DNA of 33,191 nucleotides from Polaromonas sp. (lineage in GTDB: Bacteria; Pseudomonadota; Gammaproteobacteria; Burkholderiales; Burkholderiaceae_C). Of the stretch, positions 23,383 to 32,700 are shown piece by piece (position 1 is the stretch's first letter; every line of letters begins with the position of its first letter). The notes beneath the pieces are model-generated. The model had not been told where the DNA came from and searched no databases. It was given only the letters and a program-made list of their open reading frames with translations. The stretch is taken from the NCBI GenBank assembly GCA_013823635.1, contig PNML01000030.1, forward strand, positions 1-33,191. Reading direction: 5' to 3'. The translations under genes and the position numbers were made by a program.

Positions 23383-25073
23383 CCGCATTGTCGCCGATTG
23401 GCCCTGCGACCCATCGGGTCATCGGGCTCCACCCAATCCAGCAGCACCTTCTCAGGAAAAGCAGCAGACACCACGTCGCCCAGCCCCTCAAACACCTGGT
23501 CCAGCACCCGTGCCCGCCCGCCAAACAAGGCCTGCATGACATTCGGGTCTTCAAACAGCCCGTGCAGGTAAATGCCCAGCACATGTCCGCCGTGCGAAGG
23601 CGTGGCCAGCACACCCGCAGACGGGCCCGCCAGGGCGCCGCCAGCAGGCGCGACGCTCAACCCCCGATTGCACCACCCCGTCACGCCACCGTGGCTGCTG
23701 TGCAACACGGCCACGGCCACGTCGCCCGCAGCGGCCATGGCGGGGTGCTGTGCCGTTTGGCCCTGGTGAATTTCATATCCACACACCGCCAAACCAGCCA
23801 AGGCCGCCCACGGCCCGTCCATGGCGCCAAACCGTGCGGTGGTGTGGGCCAGTGTTTTGTCTGGCCCAAATGATGTGACCAGCGGCAGCAGCCCCAGGCC
23901 AGGCGCGTTGCCGTCCCGCAGCGCCTGGGCGGTGGGCCGTTGCGCGCTGTCGCCCGGCGCTGTGGGATGCCACTCCACCCCTTCGGTGTCCACAATGGCT
24001 TCGCCCAGCATTTGCAGGCCACCACAAATGCCCAGCACCGCCCCACCCCGCGCCGCGTGCTGGCACACGGCTGCGTCCAGCCCCTGGGCACGCAACCAGG
24101 CCAGGTCGGCCACGGTGGACTTGCTGCCGGGCAGGATGACCCAATCCGCCCCCACCAGCTCGGCGGGCGTGCGTGCCCACACCAGCCGGACGCCGGGCAC
24201 GTTTTTCAGTGGCTGGAACTCGTCCAGGTTGCTGATGCGCGGGTAGGCCACCACCGCCACTGTCAGGTTCACCGCGCCTGCTGCTGTGCTGCGATCATCA
24301 AAAACGCCATCTTCCTCCGGTAGGCCGTGGTGGCGCAGCATGGGGATGGTGGCGATGGTCGGTATGCCCGTCAGCTGCTCCAGTTGCTGGGGCGCAGGGG
24401 CCAGCAGGCTGGCGTCACCCCGGAATTTGTTGAGCACAAAACCTTTGAACAACGCCCGGTCGGCCTCGGGCAGCAACGCCCAGGTGCCGTACAGGTGTGC
24501 GAATGCGCCACCCCGGTCAATGTCGGTGATGAGCACACAGGCCGCATTGGCGTGGCGGGCCACGCGCATGTTGACGATGTCGCTGTCGTACAGGTTGATT
24601 TCGGCGGGTGAGCCCGCGCCCTCGATGACGACCACGTCGTTCTCGGCCCGCAGGCTGTCGAGCGCGGCGGCAATGTGGGGCCACACCTTGTCGCTGCGGC
24701 CGCGCCAGGGCGCCTCGGTCAGCTCGCGGTCCACCTCACCCATCAGCACCACCTGGCTGCGGGTGTCGCCCTCGGGCTTGAGCAACAGGGGGTTCATGCG
24801 CACATCGGGCGCGGCGCGGGCGGCCAGGGCCTGAAAGTACTGGGCGCTGCCGATTTCGCCCATGCGTCCGCCTGGGGTGGGCACCACGCGGGCGTTGTTG
24901 CTCATGTTCTGCGCTTTGAAGGGCGCCACCTTGTACCCCTGGTCGGCGTACCAGCGGCACAGCGCCGTGGCCAGCCAGCTTTTGCCCGCGCCACTGGTGG
25001 TGCCCAGCACCATGACGCAGCGGGCAAGTGCGGGAGTGACGGGCGAAGTGGGGGGCGCAACAGGTTCAGTCAT
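23379..25073 (-). CDS. cobQ: cobyric acid synthase
   Basis: CobQ amidates four side chains of adenosyl-cobyrinic diamide using glutamine and ATP. The 564-residue protein has an N-terminal dethiobiotin-synthetase-like ATPase (VLGTTSGAGKSWL, FKAQNMSNNARV, VIEGAGSPAEINL) and a C-terminal class I glutaminase with LPGSKSTVADL, LGICGGLQML (nucleophile Cys350), GYEIHQGQT and GIYLHGLFED. Length is above the usual ~480-510, largely from Gly/Ala/Ser-rich inserts around residues 460-510 between the IHQGQT and YLHGLF segments. It overlaps the cobC stop by 8 bases, and its own stop overlaps the next gene, an EPS transferase. Confidence 0.96.
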   Translation of the reverse strand: MTEPVAPPTSPVTPALARCVMVLGTTSGAGKSWLATALCRWYADQGYKVAPFKAQNMSNNARVVPTPGGRMGEIGSAQYFQALAARAAPDVRMNPLLLKPEGDTRSQVVLMGEVDRELTEAPWRGRSDKVWPHIAAALDSLRAENDVVVIEGAGSPAEINLYDSDIVNMRVARHANAACVLITDIDRGGAFAHLYGTWALLPEADRALFKGFVLNKFRGDASLLAPAPQQLEQLTGIPTIATIPMLRHHGLPEEDGVFDDRSTAAGAVNLTVAVVAYPRISNLDEFQPLKNVPGVRLVWARTPAELVGADWVILPGSKSTVADLAWLRAQGLDAAVCQHAARGGAVLGICGGLQMLGEAIVDTEGVEWHPTAPGDSAQRPTAQALRDGNAPGLGLLPLVTSFGPDKTLAHTTARFGAMDGPWAALAGLAVCGYEIHQGQTAQHPAMAAAGDVAVAVLHSSHGGVTGWCNRGLSVAPAGGALAGPSAGVLATPSHGGHVLGIYLHGLFEDPNVMQALFGGRARVLDQVFEGLGDVVSAAFPEKVLLDWVEPDDPMGRRANRRQCG

Positions 25074-26169
25074 GGGAGGGCACGGGGTGGGTCAATGGGG
25101 TGGATTCGCGCTGGCGCCACGCCAGCACCGCCTGGCGCAGCACCTGCTGTGACTCAGGCGCCAGCACGCCCAGGCGCACCCAGCCGGGCAGGCCAAACGA
25201 GGCGGCGTCGCGCAGCTTGATGCCACTGTGCTGGCGCAGGTGGGCCAACAAGGCGGTCATGGCGTCGGTATCGGGCGCGTCCGGGCCGGGGCAAGCCAGG
25301 TGAAAGTTGGCATCGCTGGGCAGCCATTCCCAGCCCAGGCGGTCGCACAGCGCCAGCTGCTGGGTTTTCCAGCGCAACAGCGTCTGACGGCTGGTGGCCA
25401 GCCAGCGCTGCACCGCCGGTTGGCACCAGGCGTTCAGCATGGCCACGCCGTGGGCCCCCACCGCCCATGAGGGCGCCAACGCTTGCAAGGTGTGGTGCAC
25501 CTGTCCAGCGAGCGACTGGGGCTGGTCCAACGCCTGCTGCGGGGCAATGAGGTAAGCGGCGCGCACACCTGTGAGGCCCAGGGCCTTGTTGGGCGACCAC
25601 AGTTGCCACACGCCGTGCAGGCTGTGCCCGGACAGCGACGGGTCGCCGCTCAGGCGCAGCGGCGCATAGGCGCAGTCCAGCACCAGCACGGCGTCGGTGC
25701 CACCGACCGGGCTGGAATGGGCGACGCAGGCGGCCAGCTCGGGCTGGTTCTGGCCGTGCGGTGTGCCAGGCTCGCAGCACCACAGCAGCTGGGCGTCGCT
25801 GGGGTGCGCCACGGGCTGCAGGCCCCAGGCGTGCGTCAGGCGGGCCACGTCGGCAAAGTGCTGTGGCGGGTACCACACGCGTTGCAGGCCCAGGCGCACC
25901 GCGGCCGCAGTCAGGCGGCCCATGGCCTCGCTGGCACTGGCCATGGGCAGCACCCGCTCGGGTGCCACACCGTGGAACGCCGCCAGCGCCTGGCGCAGCT
26001 GGGTGTAGGTCGGGTCGGGGTAGGTGGCGGCCGGGGCTTGCTGCACCGCCGCCAACACCTGCTCGCAGGGGCCACAGGCGTTGGCGTTGGTGGAAAAGTC
26101 GTGCAGCGGCGTGCCCCGGTGGTCGGGGCCGCCGTGGGTGCTGGCGGAAACGCCCGCTTCACCGCCCAT
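25066..26169 (-). CDS. cobC: threonine-phosphate decarboxylase-like PLP enzyme
   Basis: The 367-residue class I/II aminotransferase-fold enzyme should make the aminopropanol phosphate (or equivalent) arm of cobalamin; called CobC in the aerobic and CobD in the Salmonella scheme. DFSTNANACGP near the N-terminus, TYPDPTYTQLRQALAAFHG, DCAYAPLRL and SPNKALGLTGVRAAYL with the PLP Lys195 place it. I took ATG 26169, preceded by GGGGTG; the frame stays open upstream to 26289 but there it runs through the AT-rich repeat region and is not protein-like. The normal Asn and Pro-Pro loop motifs look reduced (DFSTNANACGP in place of DFSxNxNPxGP), a point worth checking. Confidence 0.9.
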   Translation of the reverse strand: MGGEAGVSASTHGGPDHRGTPLHDFSTNANACGPCEQVLAAVQQAPAATYPDPTYTQLRQALAAFHGVAPERVLPMASASEAMGRLTAAAVRLGLQRVWYPPQHFADVARLTHAWGLQPVAHPSDAQLLWCCEPGTPHGQNQPELAACVAHSSPVGGTDAVLVLDCAYAPLRLSGDPSLSGHSLHGVWQLWSPNKALGLTGVRAAYLIAPQQALDQPQSLAGQVHHTLQALAPSWAVGAHGVAMLNAWCQPAVQRWLATSRQTLLRWKTQQLALCDRLGWEWLPSDANFHLACPGPDAPDTDAMTALLAHLRQHSGIKLRDAASFGLPGWVRLGVLAPESQQVLRQAVLAWRQRESTPLTHPVPSHD

Positions 26170-26248
26170 GGCGCTCACCCCAACCGCCTTCCTGTGCCGT
26201 TCAACAGGGGCACATTCGCTATGAAAAAAGGACTGAAAATCATCAAAA

Positions 26249-27370
26249 TCAGGAGTAAATATTGTCAAAAACAATAGCCAATAAACCAATACAATAAAGC
26301 GCTGAAGCCATTTTTTTTATCAAATTTAGGGCCAATACTGTGTCTGCAGATTGTGGCACCCGCCCATGGGCATTCAGCACATAGGCCCCCGGCTTGCCCA
26401 AGCGAATGCCCAACACCAGCGCCATGGCCGCCATGGGCCAGCCGCTGTTGGGTGACGGGGTGCGCCGCGCTTGCGCAGGCAGACGGCCCAGCTGGCGCAC
26501 CAGGCGCCAGCGGGCGACGCCCTGCCCCCTCAGTCCCGTCAGCCCATTCAACCTCCGCTGCCCCTGCCACACCACCGCCACGGCCACCAACAGCAGCGCG
26601 GTCAGGCGGGCGGGCAGCCAGCTCAGCACGTCGTCGGCGCGGGCAGCCCACTTGCCCGCCCAGGTCCAGTCGCGCCCGCCGCGCTCGCCCCGGTAGCCCC
26701 ACATGGCGTCGGCGGTGTTGGCCAGCCGGTACAGCGCCGCGCCGGGCAGGCCCGCCAGCGCAAACCAGAACAGGGGGGCCACCACCGAGTCGTTGAAGTT
26801 TTCGGCCAGGGTTTCAATGGCGCTCTCGCGTACCTCGGCTTCGGTCAGTTGCGCCACATCGCGGCTGACCAGCCAGCCCAGGCGCTCGCGCCCTGCCGCC
26901 AGCGATTGGCCCAGCGCGGCCTCCACCGCCCTCACCTCGTCGCACAGCATGCGCAGCGCCAGCAGGGGCTTGAGCAAGGCACCCAGCACCAGGGCGGTCA
27001 GCGCCGTGCGTGCCGTTGTTGCCCAGCCGTCCTGTTGCGCGTCAGTCAAGCCTGTCTGCACCCCGGTCAGCAGCACCGACTGCACGCCCCAGGCCACCGC
27101 CACCACCAGCGCCGCCAGGGCACACCAGGCCAGCGCGCCCAGGCCAAAGGGCAGGGCTTTGTCGGCCCACAGCCCGGCCCTGCCCCCCTTGGCGTCACGG
27201 TGGGCCACTTTGGCAACCGGCGCGATCCACCGCCCCGCCCAATCCAGGGCCGAGCCCATCCACACCACCGGGTGCCAGCGCACGGGTGGCTCGCCCCACA
27301 GGCGGTCCACAGCCAGAGCGACCAGCATGGCCAGGCCCCAGAGGGTGGGCGACAGCGTCAGCGCCGACAT
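26249..27370 (-). CDS. cbiB: adenosylcobinamide-phosphate synthase
   Basis: CbiB (CobD in the aerobic scheme) is an inner-membrane enzyme that joins the aminopropanol arm to cobyric acid. The 373-residue protein shows ALAVDRLWGEPPVRWHPVVWMG at the start, VSRDVAQLTEAEVRESAIETLAENFNDSVVAPLFW in the middle (with NFNDSVVAP the family signature), NTADAMWGYR, and a GRVPQSADT segment near the end. About five membrane helices are likely. Family members usually have 310-330 residues. The last ~26 codons (LNLIKKMASALYCIG onward) are AT-rich and overlap the repeat copy at 26272-26327, so the original C-terminus seems to have been replaced or extended. bioB ends 13 bases upstream. Confidence 0.94.
   Translation of the reverse strand: MSALTLSPTLWGLAMLVALAVDRLWGEPPVRWHPVVWMGSALDWAGRWIAPVAKVAHRDAKGGRAGLWADKALPFGLGALAWCALAALVVAVAWGVQSVLLTGVQTGLTDAQQDGWATTARTALTALVLGALLKPLLALRMLCDEVRAVEAALGQSLAAGRERLGWLVSRDVAQLTEAEVRESAIETLAENFNDSVVAPLFWFALAGLPGAALYRLANTADAMWGYRGERGGRDWTWAGKWAARADDVLSWLPARLTALLLVAVAVVWQGQRRLNGLTGLRGQGVARWRLVRQLGRLPAQARRTPSPNSGWPMAAMALVLGIRLGKPGAYVLNAHGRVPQSADTVLALNLIKKMASALYCIGLLAIVFDNIYS
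26272..26327. repeat. degenerate AT-rich repeat element, copy B (inside the 3' end of cbiB)
   Basis: This is the partner of 4279-4333. CAATAGC at the left, then 17 bases, then a 32-base block (26296-26327) 25/32 identical to copy A, containing AAAGCGCTGA and an eight-base T-run. It lies in an AT-rich island (about 26215-26345) in GC-rich surroundings. On the minus strand it is read as the last part of cbiB. I recall similar AAGCGCT-centred palindromic elements from Comamonadaceae intergenic DNA; family membership would need a genome-wide search. Confidence 0.55.
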
Positions 27371-27383
27371 CGGCCCCCCCTGT

Positions 27384-28415
27384 TCAGGCCGCCGCCACGC
27401 CCCGGGCCGTCATGCCCAGGCGGGCCAACAGCGCCTGATCAGCCGCCACGTCGGGGTTGCCGGTGACCAGCAGCTTGTCGCCGTAAAAGATGGAATTGGC
27501 CCCGGCGGCAAAGCACAGCGCCTGCACCGCGTCGCTCATCTGGCGCCGGCCTGCCGATAGGCGCACGCGCGCCGTGGGCATGGTGATGCGGGCCACCGCG
27601 ATGGTGCGCACGAACTCCAGCGGGTCCAGGTCGGGCTGGTCGGCCAAGGGCGTGCCCGCCACCTTGACCAGGTGGTTGATGGGCACCGACTCGGGGTATG
27701 GCGACAGGTTGGCCAGCTCGGCAATCAGGCCGGCGCGCTGCAAACGGCTTTCACCCATGCCCACGATGCCGCCGCTGCACACCTTGACCCCGGCGCTGCG
27801 CACGCGGGCCAGGGTGTCCAGGCGGTCCTGGTAGTCGCGGGTGGTGATGATGTCGCCGTAAAAGTCGGGCGCGCTGTCCAGGTTGTGGTTGTAGTAGTCC
27901 AGCCCGGCGTCGCGCAGCGCATCGGCGTGGCGCTGCTCCAGCATCCCCAAGGTGGCGCAGGCCTCCAGCCCCTCGGCCTTGATGGTGCGCACCAGCTCGG
28001 CCACGGCTTCCACGTCTCGGTCCTTGGGGGCGCGCCAGGCCGCCCCCATGCAAAAGCGCGTGGCCCCTGCTGCCTTGGCCCCCAGCACGGCTTCGCGCAC
28101 GGCCTCGGGCGTCATCATTTTGGTGGCGGCCACGCCCGTGGGGTGGTGGGCCGACTGCGGGCAGTAGCCGCAGTCTTCGGGGCAGCCACCGGTCTTGATG
28201 GACAGCAGCGTGGCCAGCTCCACTTCGGTGGGGTCGAAGTGCTGGCGGTGCACGGTTTGCGCCTGGAACATCAGCTCGGTGAAGGGCAGGTCGAGCAGAT
28301 CGGCCACGGCCTGCACGCGCCAGCGGGGTTGCGCCTGGGACGCGGCTGGCTGGGCGGTGCGGTGGAAATGCAGGGGCTGGGCCGTGGGGGAAGGTGCAAC
28401 GGTGTCGGTGTCCAT
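27384..28415 (-). CDS. bioB: biotin synthase
   Basis: A radical-SAM enzyme that inserts sulfur into dethiobiotin. The 343-residue protein has [10 protein letters not shown] with Cys78, Cys82 and Cys85 for the SAM-bound 4Fe-4S cluster, [42 protein letters not shown] and [14 protein letters not shown], where the Arg binds the 2Fe-2S cluster. These are canonical for true BioB rather than for a paralogue. I took ATG 28415; the frame is open upstream to 28496 but that part overlaps bluB. It lies in the middle of the cobalamin genes, eight bases after bluB, and must be co-transcribed with them. No other biotin gene is in the window. Confidence 0.96.
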   Translation of the reverse strand: MDTDTVAPSPTAQPLHFHRTAQPAASQAQPRWRVQAVADLLDLPFTELMFQAQTVHRQHFDPTEVELATLLSIKTGGCPEDCGYCPQSAHHPTGVAATKMMTPEAVREAVLGAKAAGATRFCMGAAWRAPKDRDVEAVAELVRTIKAEGLEACATLGMLEQRHADALRDAGLDYYNHNLDSAPDFYGDIITTRDYQDRLDTLARVRSAGVKVCSGGIVGMGESRLQRAGLIAELANLSPYPESVPINHLVKVAGTPLADQPDLDPLEFVRTIAVARITMPTARVRLSAGRRQMSDAVQALCFAAGANSIFYGDKLLVTGNPDVAADQALLARLGMTARGVAAA

Positions 28416-28423
28416 GCGAAAGC

Positions 28424-29155
28424 TCAAGGTGAAGGCGTGGCCGTGGGGGTAGTGGCCGCCTGTGTGGGAGAAAACAGCGCAGAGGGGGTGCCCCACGCAT
28501 CGTCAAAAACAAGACTCGGCAAGGCCTCGCGGTGGGCCCAGTCCAGTTGCTGCAACATGGGCTGGTCGTAAAACGCCGTCACCGGGCCCAGGCACAGCAA
28601 GGCGATGGGCTCCGCCCCGCTGGGCAAGGCCAGCATTTTGCCCAGCTCGGCGGGGTCAAACACCGACACCCAACCCATGCCCAGCCCCTCGGCCCGTGCG
28701 GCCAGCCACAGGTTCTGAATGGCACAGGCGGCCGATGCCAGGTCCATGTGCGGCATGGTGCGGCGGCCAAACACGTGGCGCTCGCGGCCATCGGCCAACA
28801 CCACAGTCAGCAGCTCGGCACAGTCGAGCAGGCCTTCCACCTTCAGGCGCATGAACTCGTCGCGGCGCTCCCCCAGTGCGTCGGCGGTGCATTGGCGCTC
28901 GCGCTCCACCACCGTGTGCAGCCGCTGGCGCAGGGCGGTGTCGGTGATGCGGATGAAGCGCCAAGGCTGCATGAAGCCCACACTGGGCGCGTGGTGCGCG
29001 GCCAGCAACAGGCGCTGCAGCACCGCAGGCGCCACCTCGCCACCACAGAAGTGCCGCATGTCGCGGCGCTCGGCAATGGCGCGGTACACACCGCGCTGCT
29101 CCGCCTCGGCAAAAGCGTGGGGGTTGGCGGGGGTGTGGGCGGGGGCGGGGGTCAA
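28424..29155 (-). CDS. bluB: 5,6-dimethylbenzimidazole synthase
   Basis: BluB is a flavin-destructase of nitroreductase fold that breaks FMN to give the lower ligand of cobalamin, and it needs oxygen. The protein (243 residues) shows [46 protein letters not shown] and [17 protein letters not shown], all typical. The start appears to be TTG at 29155, overlapping the cobO stop as TTGA, with GGGGGA seven bases before it; no ATG precedes the conserved region. The C-terminal ~20 residues are Thr/Pro/Ala-rich and probably disordered. Together with cobN it marks the aerobic route. Confidence 0.93.
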   Translation of the reverse strand: MTPAPAHTPANPHAFAEAEQRGVYRAIAERRDMRHFCGGEVAPAVLQRLLLAAHHAPSVGFMQPWRFIRITDTALRQRLHTVVERERQCTADALGERRDEFMRLKVEGLLDCAELLTVVLADGRERHVFGRRTMPHMDLASAACAIQNLWLAARAEGLGMGWVSVFDPAELGKMLALPSGAEPIALLCLGPVTAFYDQPMLQQLDWAHREALPSLVFDDAWGTPSALFSPTQAATTPTATPSP

Positions 29156-29721
29156 TCTTCAATCCCCCGTTGGGCGGGAACGCCCGCCTTGAAGGCGTGC
29201 TTGACCAGGGTCATTTCCGTCACGGTGTCGGCCAGCTCGATGAGCTCGGGCGGGCAGCGCCGTCCGGTCAGGCACACATGGACGTGGCTGGGGCGGCTGC
29301 GCAGGGTGGCCAGCACATCGTCCAGCGGCAGCCAGCCGTAAATCAGCGGGTAGGTGATTTCGTCCAGCACCACCAGAAAGTGCTGCCCCGCCAGGATGGT
29401 GGCCTTGGCGGTTTCCCAGCCGTTGCGGGCCAGCTGGGCGGAGTGCGCCAAATCCTGGCTTTTCCAGCTGAAGCCGTCGCCCAGGCCGACGATGGGCACG
29501 CCCAACTGCTCAAACATGCGGTGCTCGCCAAAGCGGGCGCTGGGCACCTTCATGAACTGGTAAATCTGCACCGCCTTGCCGCGCCCATGGGCACGCAAGG
29601 CCAGGCCAAAGGCCGCCGTGCTTTTGCCTTTGCCGTCGCCGGTGTTGACGATGACGATGCCCCGGCGTTCGCCCTCGGGCTTGTCGTAGGGTTTGTCGGA
29701 GGGGGGTGTTTCGATGTGCAT
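29152..29721 (-). CDS. cobO: cob(I)yrinic acid a,c-diamide adenosyltransferase
   Basis: CobO/BtuR/CobA-type enzymes transfer the adenosyl group of ATP to the cobalt of corrinoids. The 189-residue protein has an N-terminal P-loop of the unusual form GDGKGKST (28-35), ALRAHGRGKAVQIYQFMK, VLDEITYPLIYGWL and SHVHVCLTGRRCPPELIELADTVTEM, all hallmarks. A short, charged N-terminal tail precedes the loop. It starts 24 bases after the cobN stop and its end overlaps the bluB start. Confidence 0.96.
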   Translation of the reverse strand: MHIETPPSDKPYDKPEGERRGIVIVNTGDGKGKSTAAFGLALRAHGRGKAVQIYQFMKVPSARFGEHRMFEQLGVPIVGLGDGFSWKSQDLAHSAQLARNGWETAKATILAGQHFLVVLDEITYPLIYGWLPLDDVLATLRSRPSHVHVCLTGRRCPPELIELADTVTEMTLVKHAFKAGVPAQRGIED

Positions 29722-29745
29722 GGGAAGTCTCGCGTCAAAAGGGCA

Positions 29746-32700
29746 TCAAGCCGGTGCAGGCAGGGGCAACACGGGCCGCTGCCCGCGCAGAAGTTGGTGC
29801 GCCGCGCCGCCCACCAACACCAGTAGCATGAGCACGCCCACCAGGGCCTGCTGCAAGGCCAGCGCGAGCGGGCTCTGCGCGGGGGGCGGGTCGGCATCGG
29901 GCTGGCGTTGCAACAGCACCCCTTGGCGTACCGGTGGTGTGGGGGCTTGGGTGGCCACGGCCACCGTGGCGGGCGGTTGCGACCGTGGAGCGGGCATGGC
30001 GGCACGGGCCACAGGGGTTGAGGGATCACCGGCCCGAGCCGCTGGCGCTTGCTGCGCCACCCAGTCGCGCACACCCGGCAACTCGTTGGGCAGGGGGTCC
30101 TGGCGGGTCAGCTCCTGGTACAGGCGGGCCAGTTGCTGGCGCGTGGCGGCATCGGCCTGCCAGTGCCCCAGCCGGTGGGCCTGCACCAGGCGCTCCAGGG
30201 CCTGGGCATAGGCCTGCGGGTGGCTGCGCAGCCACTCGGGCAGGCCCAGGCTGTGTTTGTCGCGCACCAGCACATCGTGAAAGCTTTGCCAATGGTCGCT
30301 GCGCACGGTATCAGGCGACACCGATTGCCAGCCCCACGCAAACTGCACGGCCTTGAGCACCTGCAGCGTGCCCGCATAGCCCTCGGCCTTCTGGGCCTGC
30401 AACCACCCGGGGTGCAAATAGCGCGATTGCATTTCGCGGGCAATGGCCAGCCGGGCGGTTTCGGTGTGGGCCTCGCCCACGTCTTGCAGCTGGCTCACAT
30501 GCAGCGCCAACCCCTGTGGCCGCCCGGCCACGCGTGCCGCCGCCGACAGGCCGCCCAGGTATTGAAAGGGGTCGTCAGAGCTCACCATGGCGTACAGGTG
30601 CGAGCTGCGCGACAACACGGCGGCATCGGTGCGCCGCAGGTGGGCGGAAAACGCCTGCACCGCCACGCCCTGGCCCAAACCTTCCACCGGCTCGCCCGCC
30701 AGGTAGGGCTGGCCCATGCGCTGCAAAAACAACTGGCCCAGCCGCTGGTCTTCGGCCTGCAGGCCATCGGCTTGCACCGCTTCGGCCAGGCCGGTGCCGT
30801 AGTCGCCCACGGCGTTGCCAAAGGCCCGCACACGCGCCAGGGTGTCGGCCTGGGGGCCGGGCACACCGCGCTGGCGCAGCTCGGTGGCCACCTGACGGGT
30901 GAGCCGTGCCACGGTGTTGCCGGGTTCGGCTGCGGCCACCTGGGCCACTGCCTGGTCGAGCAGGGCCATGAGGGCGGGAAACTGGTCGCGGTAGGAGCCG
31001 GTCACGCTCAGCAGCACGTCCACCCTCGGGCGGCCCAGTTCGGCGGGGCTGAGGGTGTCCACCCGGATGGGGCGGCCCGTGTCGTCCCACACCGGGCGCA
31101 CACCCAAAGCCACCAGGGCCTGGGCTTCCAGAATGCCCTGGTGGCGCAGCGTTTCACCCGCCCACAGCGACAAGGCCATGCGCTCGGGCGGCTGGCCGCC
31201 GTGGCGGGCCGTGTGGTCTTTGAACCAGTCGTTGAACAGGGTTTGGGCCACTCCGTAGGCCTGGCGCGTGGGCAGGCGGCTGGGGTCCAGGCCGGTGAGG
31301 TTGCGGCCTGTGGGCAGGCTTTCGGGGTTGCGGATGGGGTCGCCCCCATACGCGGCAGGCACAAACTGCCCCCGCAGGGCCGCCAGCAGGCCGGGCATTT
31401 CGCCCTCGGTGGCCAGCAGCCGCTCCAATTCCTGCGCCCGCAGGGCCAGTTGGAGCAGCGCCGGGGTGTCGATGGGCTGGCGTGCGGCGCGGTTGGGCAC
31501 ATGGTCGTCGGCCCGCACCGGGCCGGCGGCGGGTTCGGCCAGCGCGGGGCGCAGGTCCAGCGTGCTGGCGGCCTGGGCGTCTTGCAGGGCCACGGCCAGC
31601 CAGCGGGCGGGGCGCGAGGTGGCCACGCTGTCGTGGCGGATCAGAAAGGCCTCGTCAATGTCTTCGCCCAGGGCGTCGATCAAGGGCTTGCGCAGCGCCT
31701 GCAAAATGGTCTGGCTGCGCTGCTCGGGCGTGGGCACACGGCCAAACACCGCCAGCCCCTTGGGTTGCGAGCTTTGCGCCAGCTGGTCCAGGTAGGGGTG
31801 CAACAGTTCCAGAAAACCAGCGAAGTCGGCGGCAATGCGCTCGGCGCTCCAGCCCAGGTCGCGGTGCAACTGGTGTTCCACAAACTGGGCCACCAGCTGC
31901 TTTTCAAGCGCCCGGCGGGTGGGGCCTTCGTCCACGGTTTCCCATTCGTGCATGACCTCGTGCATCTGCGCCATGCGGGCCTCGAACCCCGCCGGGGCAA
32001 AGGTGGGGGTGCGGTGGCTGACGAGCAGCGCCCTGCCCCTTCGCTTGGCGGTCAGGGCCTCGCCCAGGTTGTCCACGATGTAAGGGTAGACCACGGGCAA
32101 GTCGCCCAGGGGCAACAGGGCGTCGTCGTGCACATCGAGCCCGCGTGACTTGCCGTTGGCCCACTCCTGCGTGCCGTGGGTGCCAAAGTGGATGAGCGCA
32201 TCGGCCGAGTCCTGCGCCCACTGGTACACCGCCAGGTAGTGGTGCGACAGCGGCACCTTGCTTTTGTGCATGAACGGGTGTTGGCCGTTGTGCAGGGTTT
32301 CCTCGCGGGGCGGCTGCGGCAGCACCGACAGCTGGCCCACCTGCATGCGCGGCACCACAAACACCGGCTCGCCCTGCCACTGCACCACGTAGCGGCTGCG
32401 CTCTGGCGGGCCCCAGTGGGCCAGCATGCGGGTGCGCACGGCCTCTGGCAGGGCTTGCCAGCGCGCCAGGTAGCGCGCCAGCGGCCAGGCCGCCGCCTGG
32501 CCCGAGCGCAGCAAACCCAGCAAATCGGCACTGGGGTAGTAGGCCGCCAACAGGGGCTGCAGCCCAGCTATCCAGTCGCTTTCAGGCACCCGCCGGGTGC
32601 GGTAGCCCGCATCGGCCAGGCCTTGCGACACCGCTTCCAGGCTGCGCGGCACATTCAGGAACGAGGCCCCGAAGTGCTTGCCGCCCGGCGGGTAGTTGTA

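Noticed and set aside
26170..26248. Cobalamin riboswitch in the gap before cobC.
   Set aside because: The 79-base gap is too short and AT-rich and holds no recognisable B12-box; if one exists it should be upstream of cobN, outside the window.
26170..26289. N-terminal extension of the CobC-like protein up to 26289.
   Set aside because: The extra codons lie in the AT-rich repeat region, overlap cbiB and give sequence unlike the family.
30049..32148. Long open frame of 699 codons on the plus strand opposite cobN.
   Set aside because: It is antisense to a clear CobN gene, has repetitive Gly/His/Gln-rich composition and no motif; typical of open antisense frames in GC-rich DNA. The same applies to 13114-14967 (minus) opposite the hydrolase and 1517-2605 (minus).
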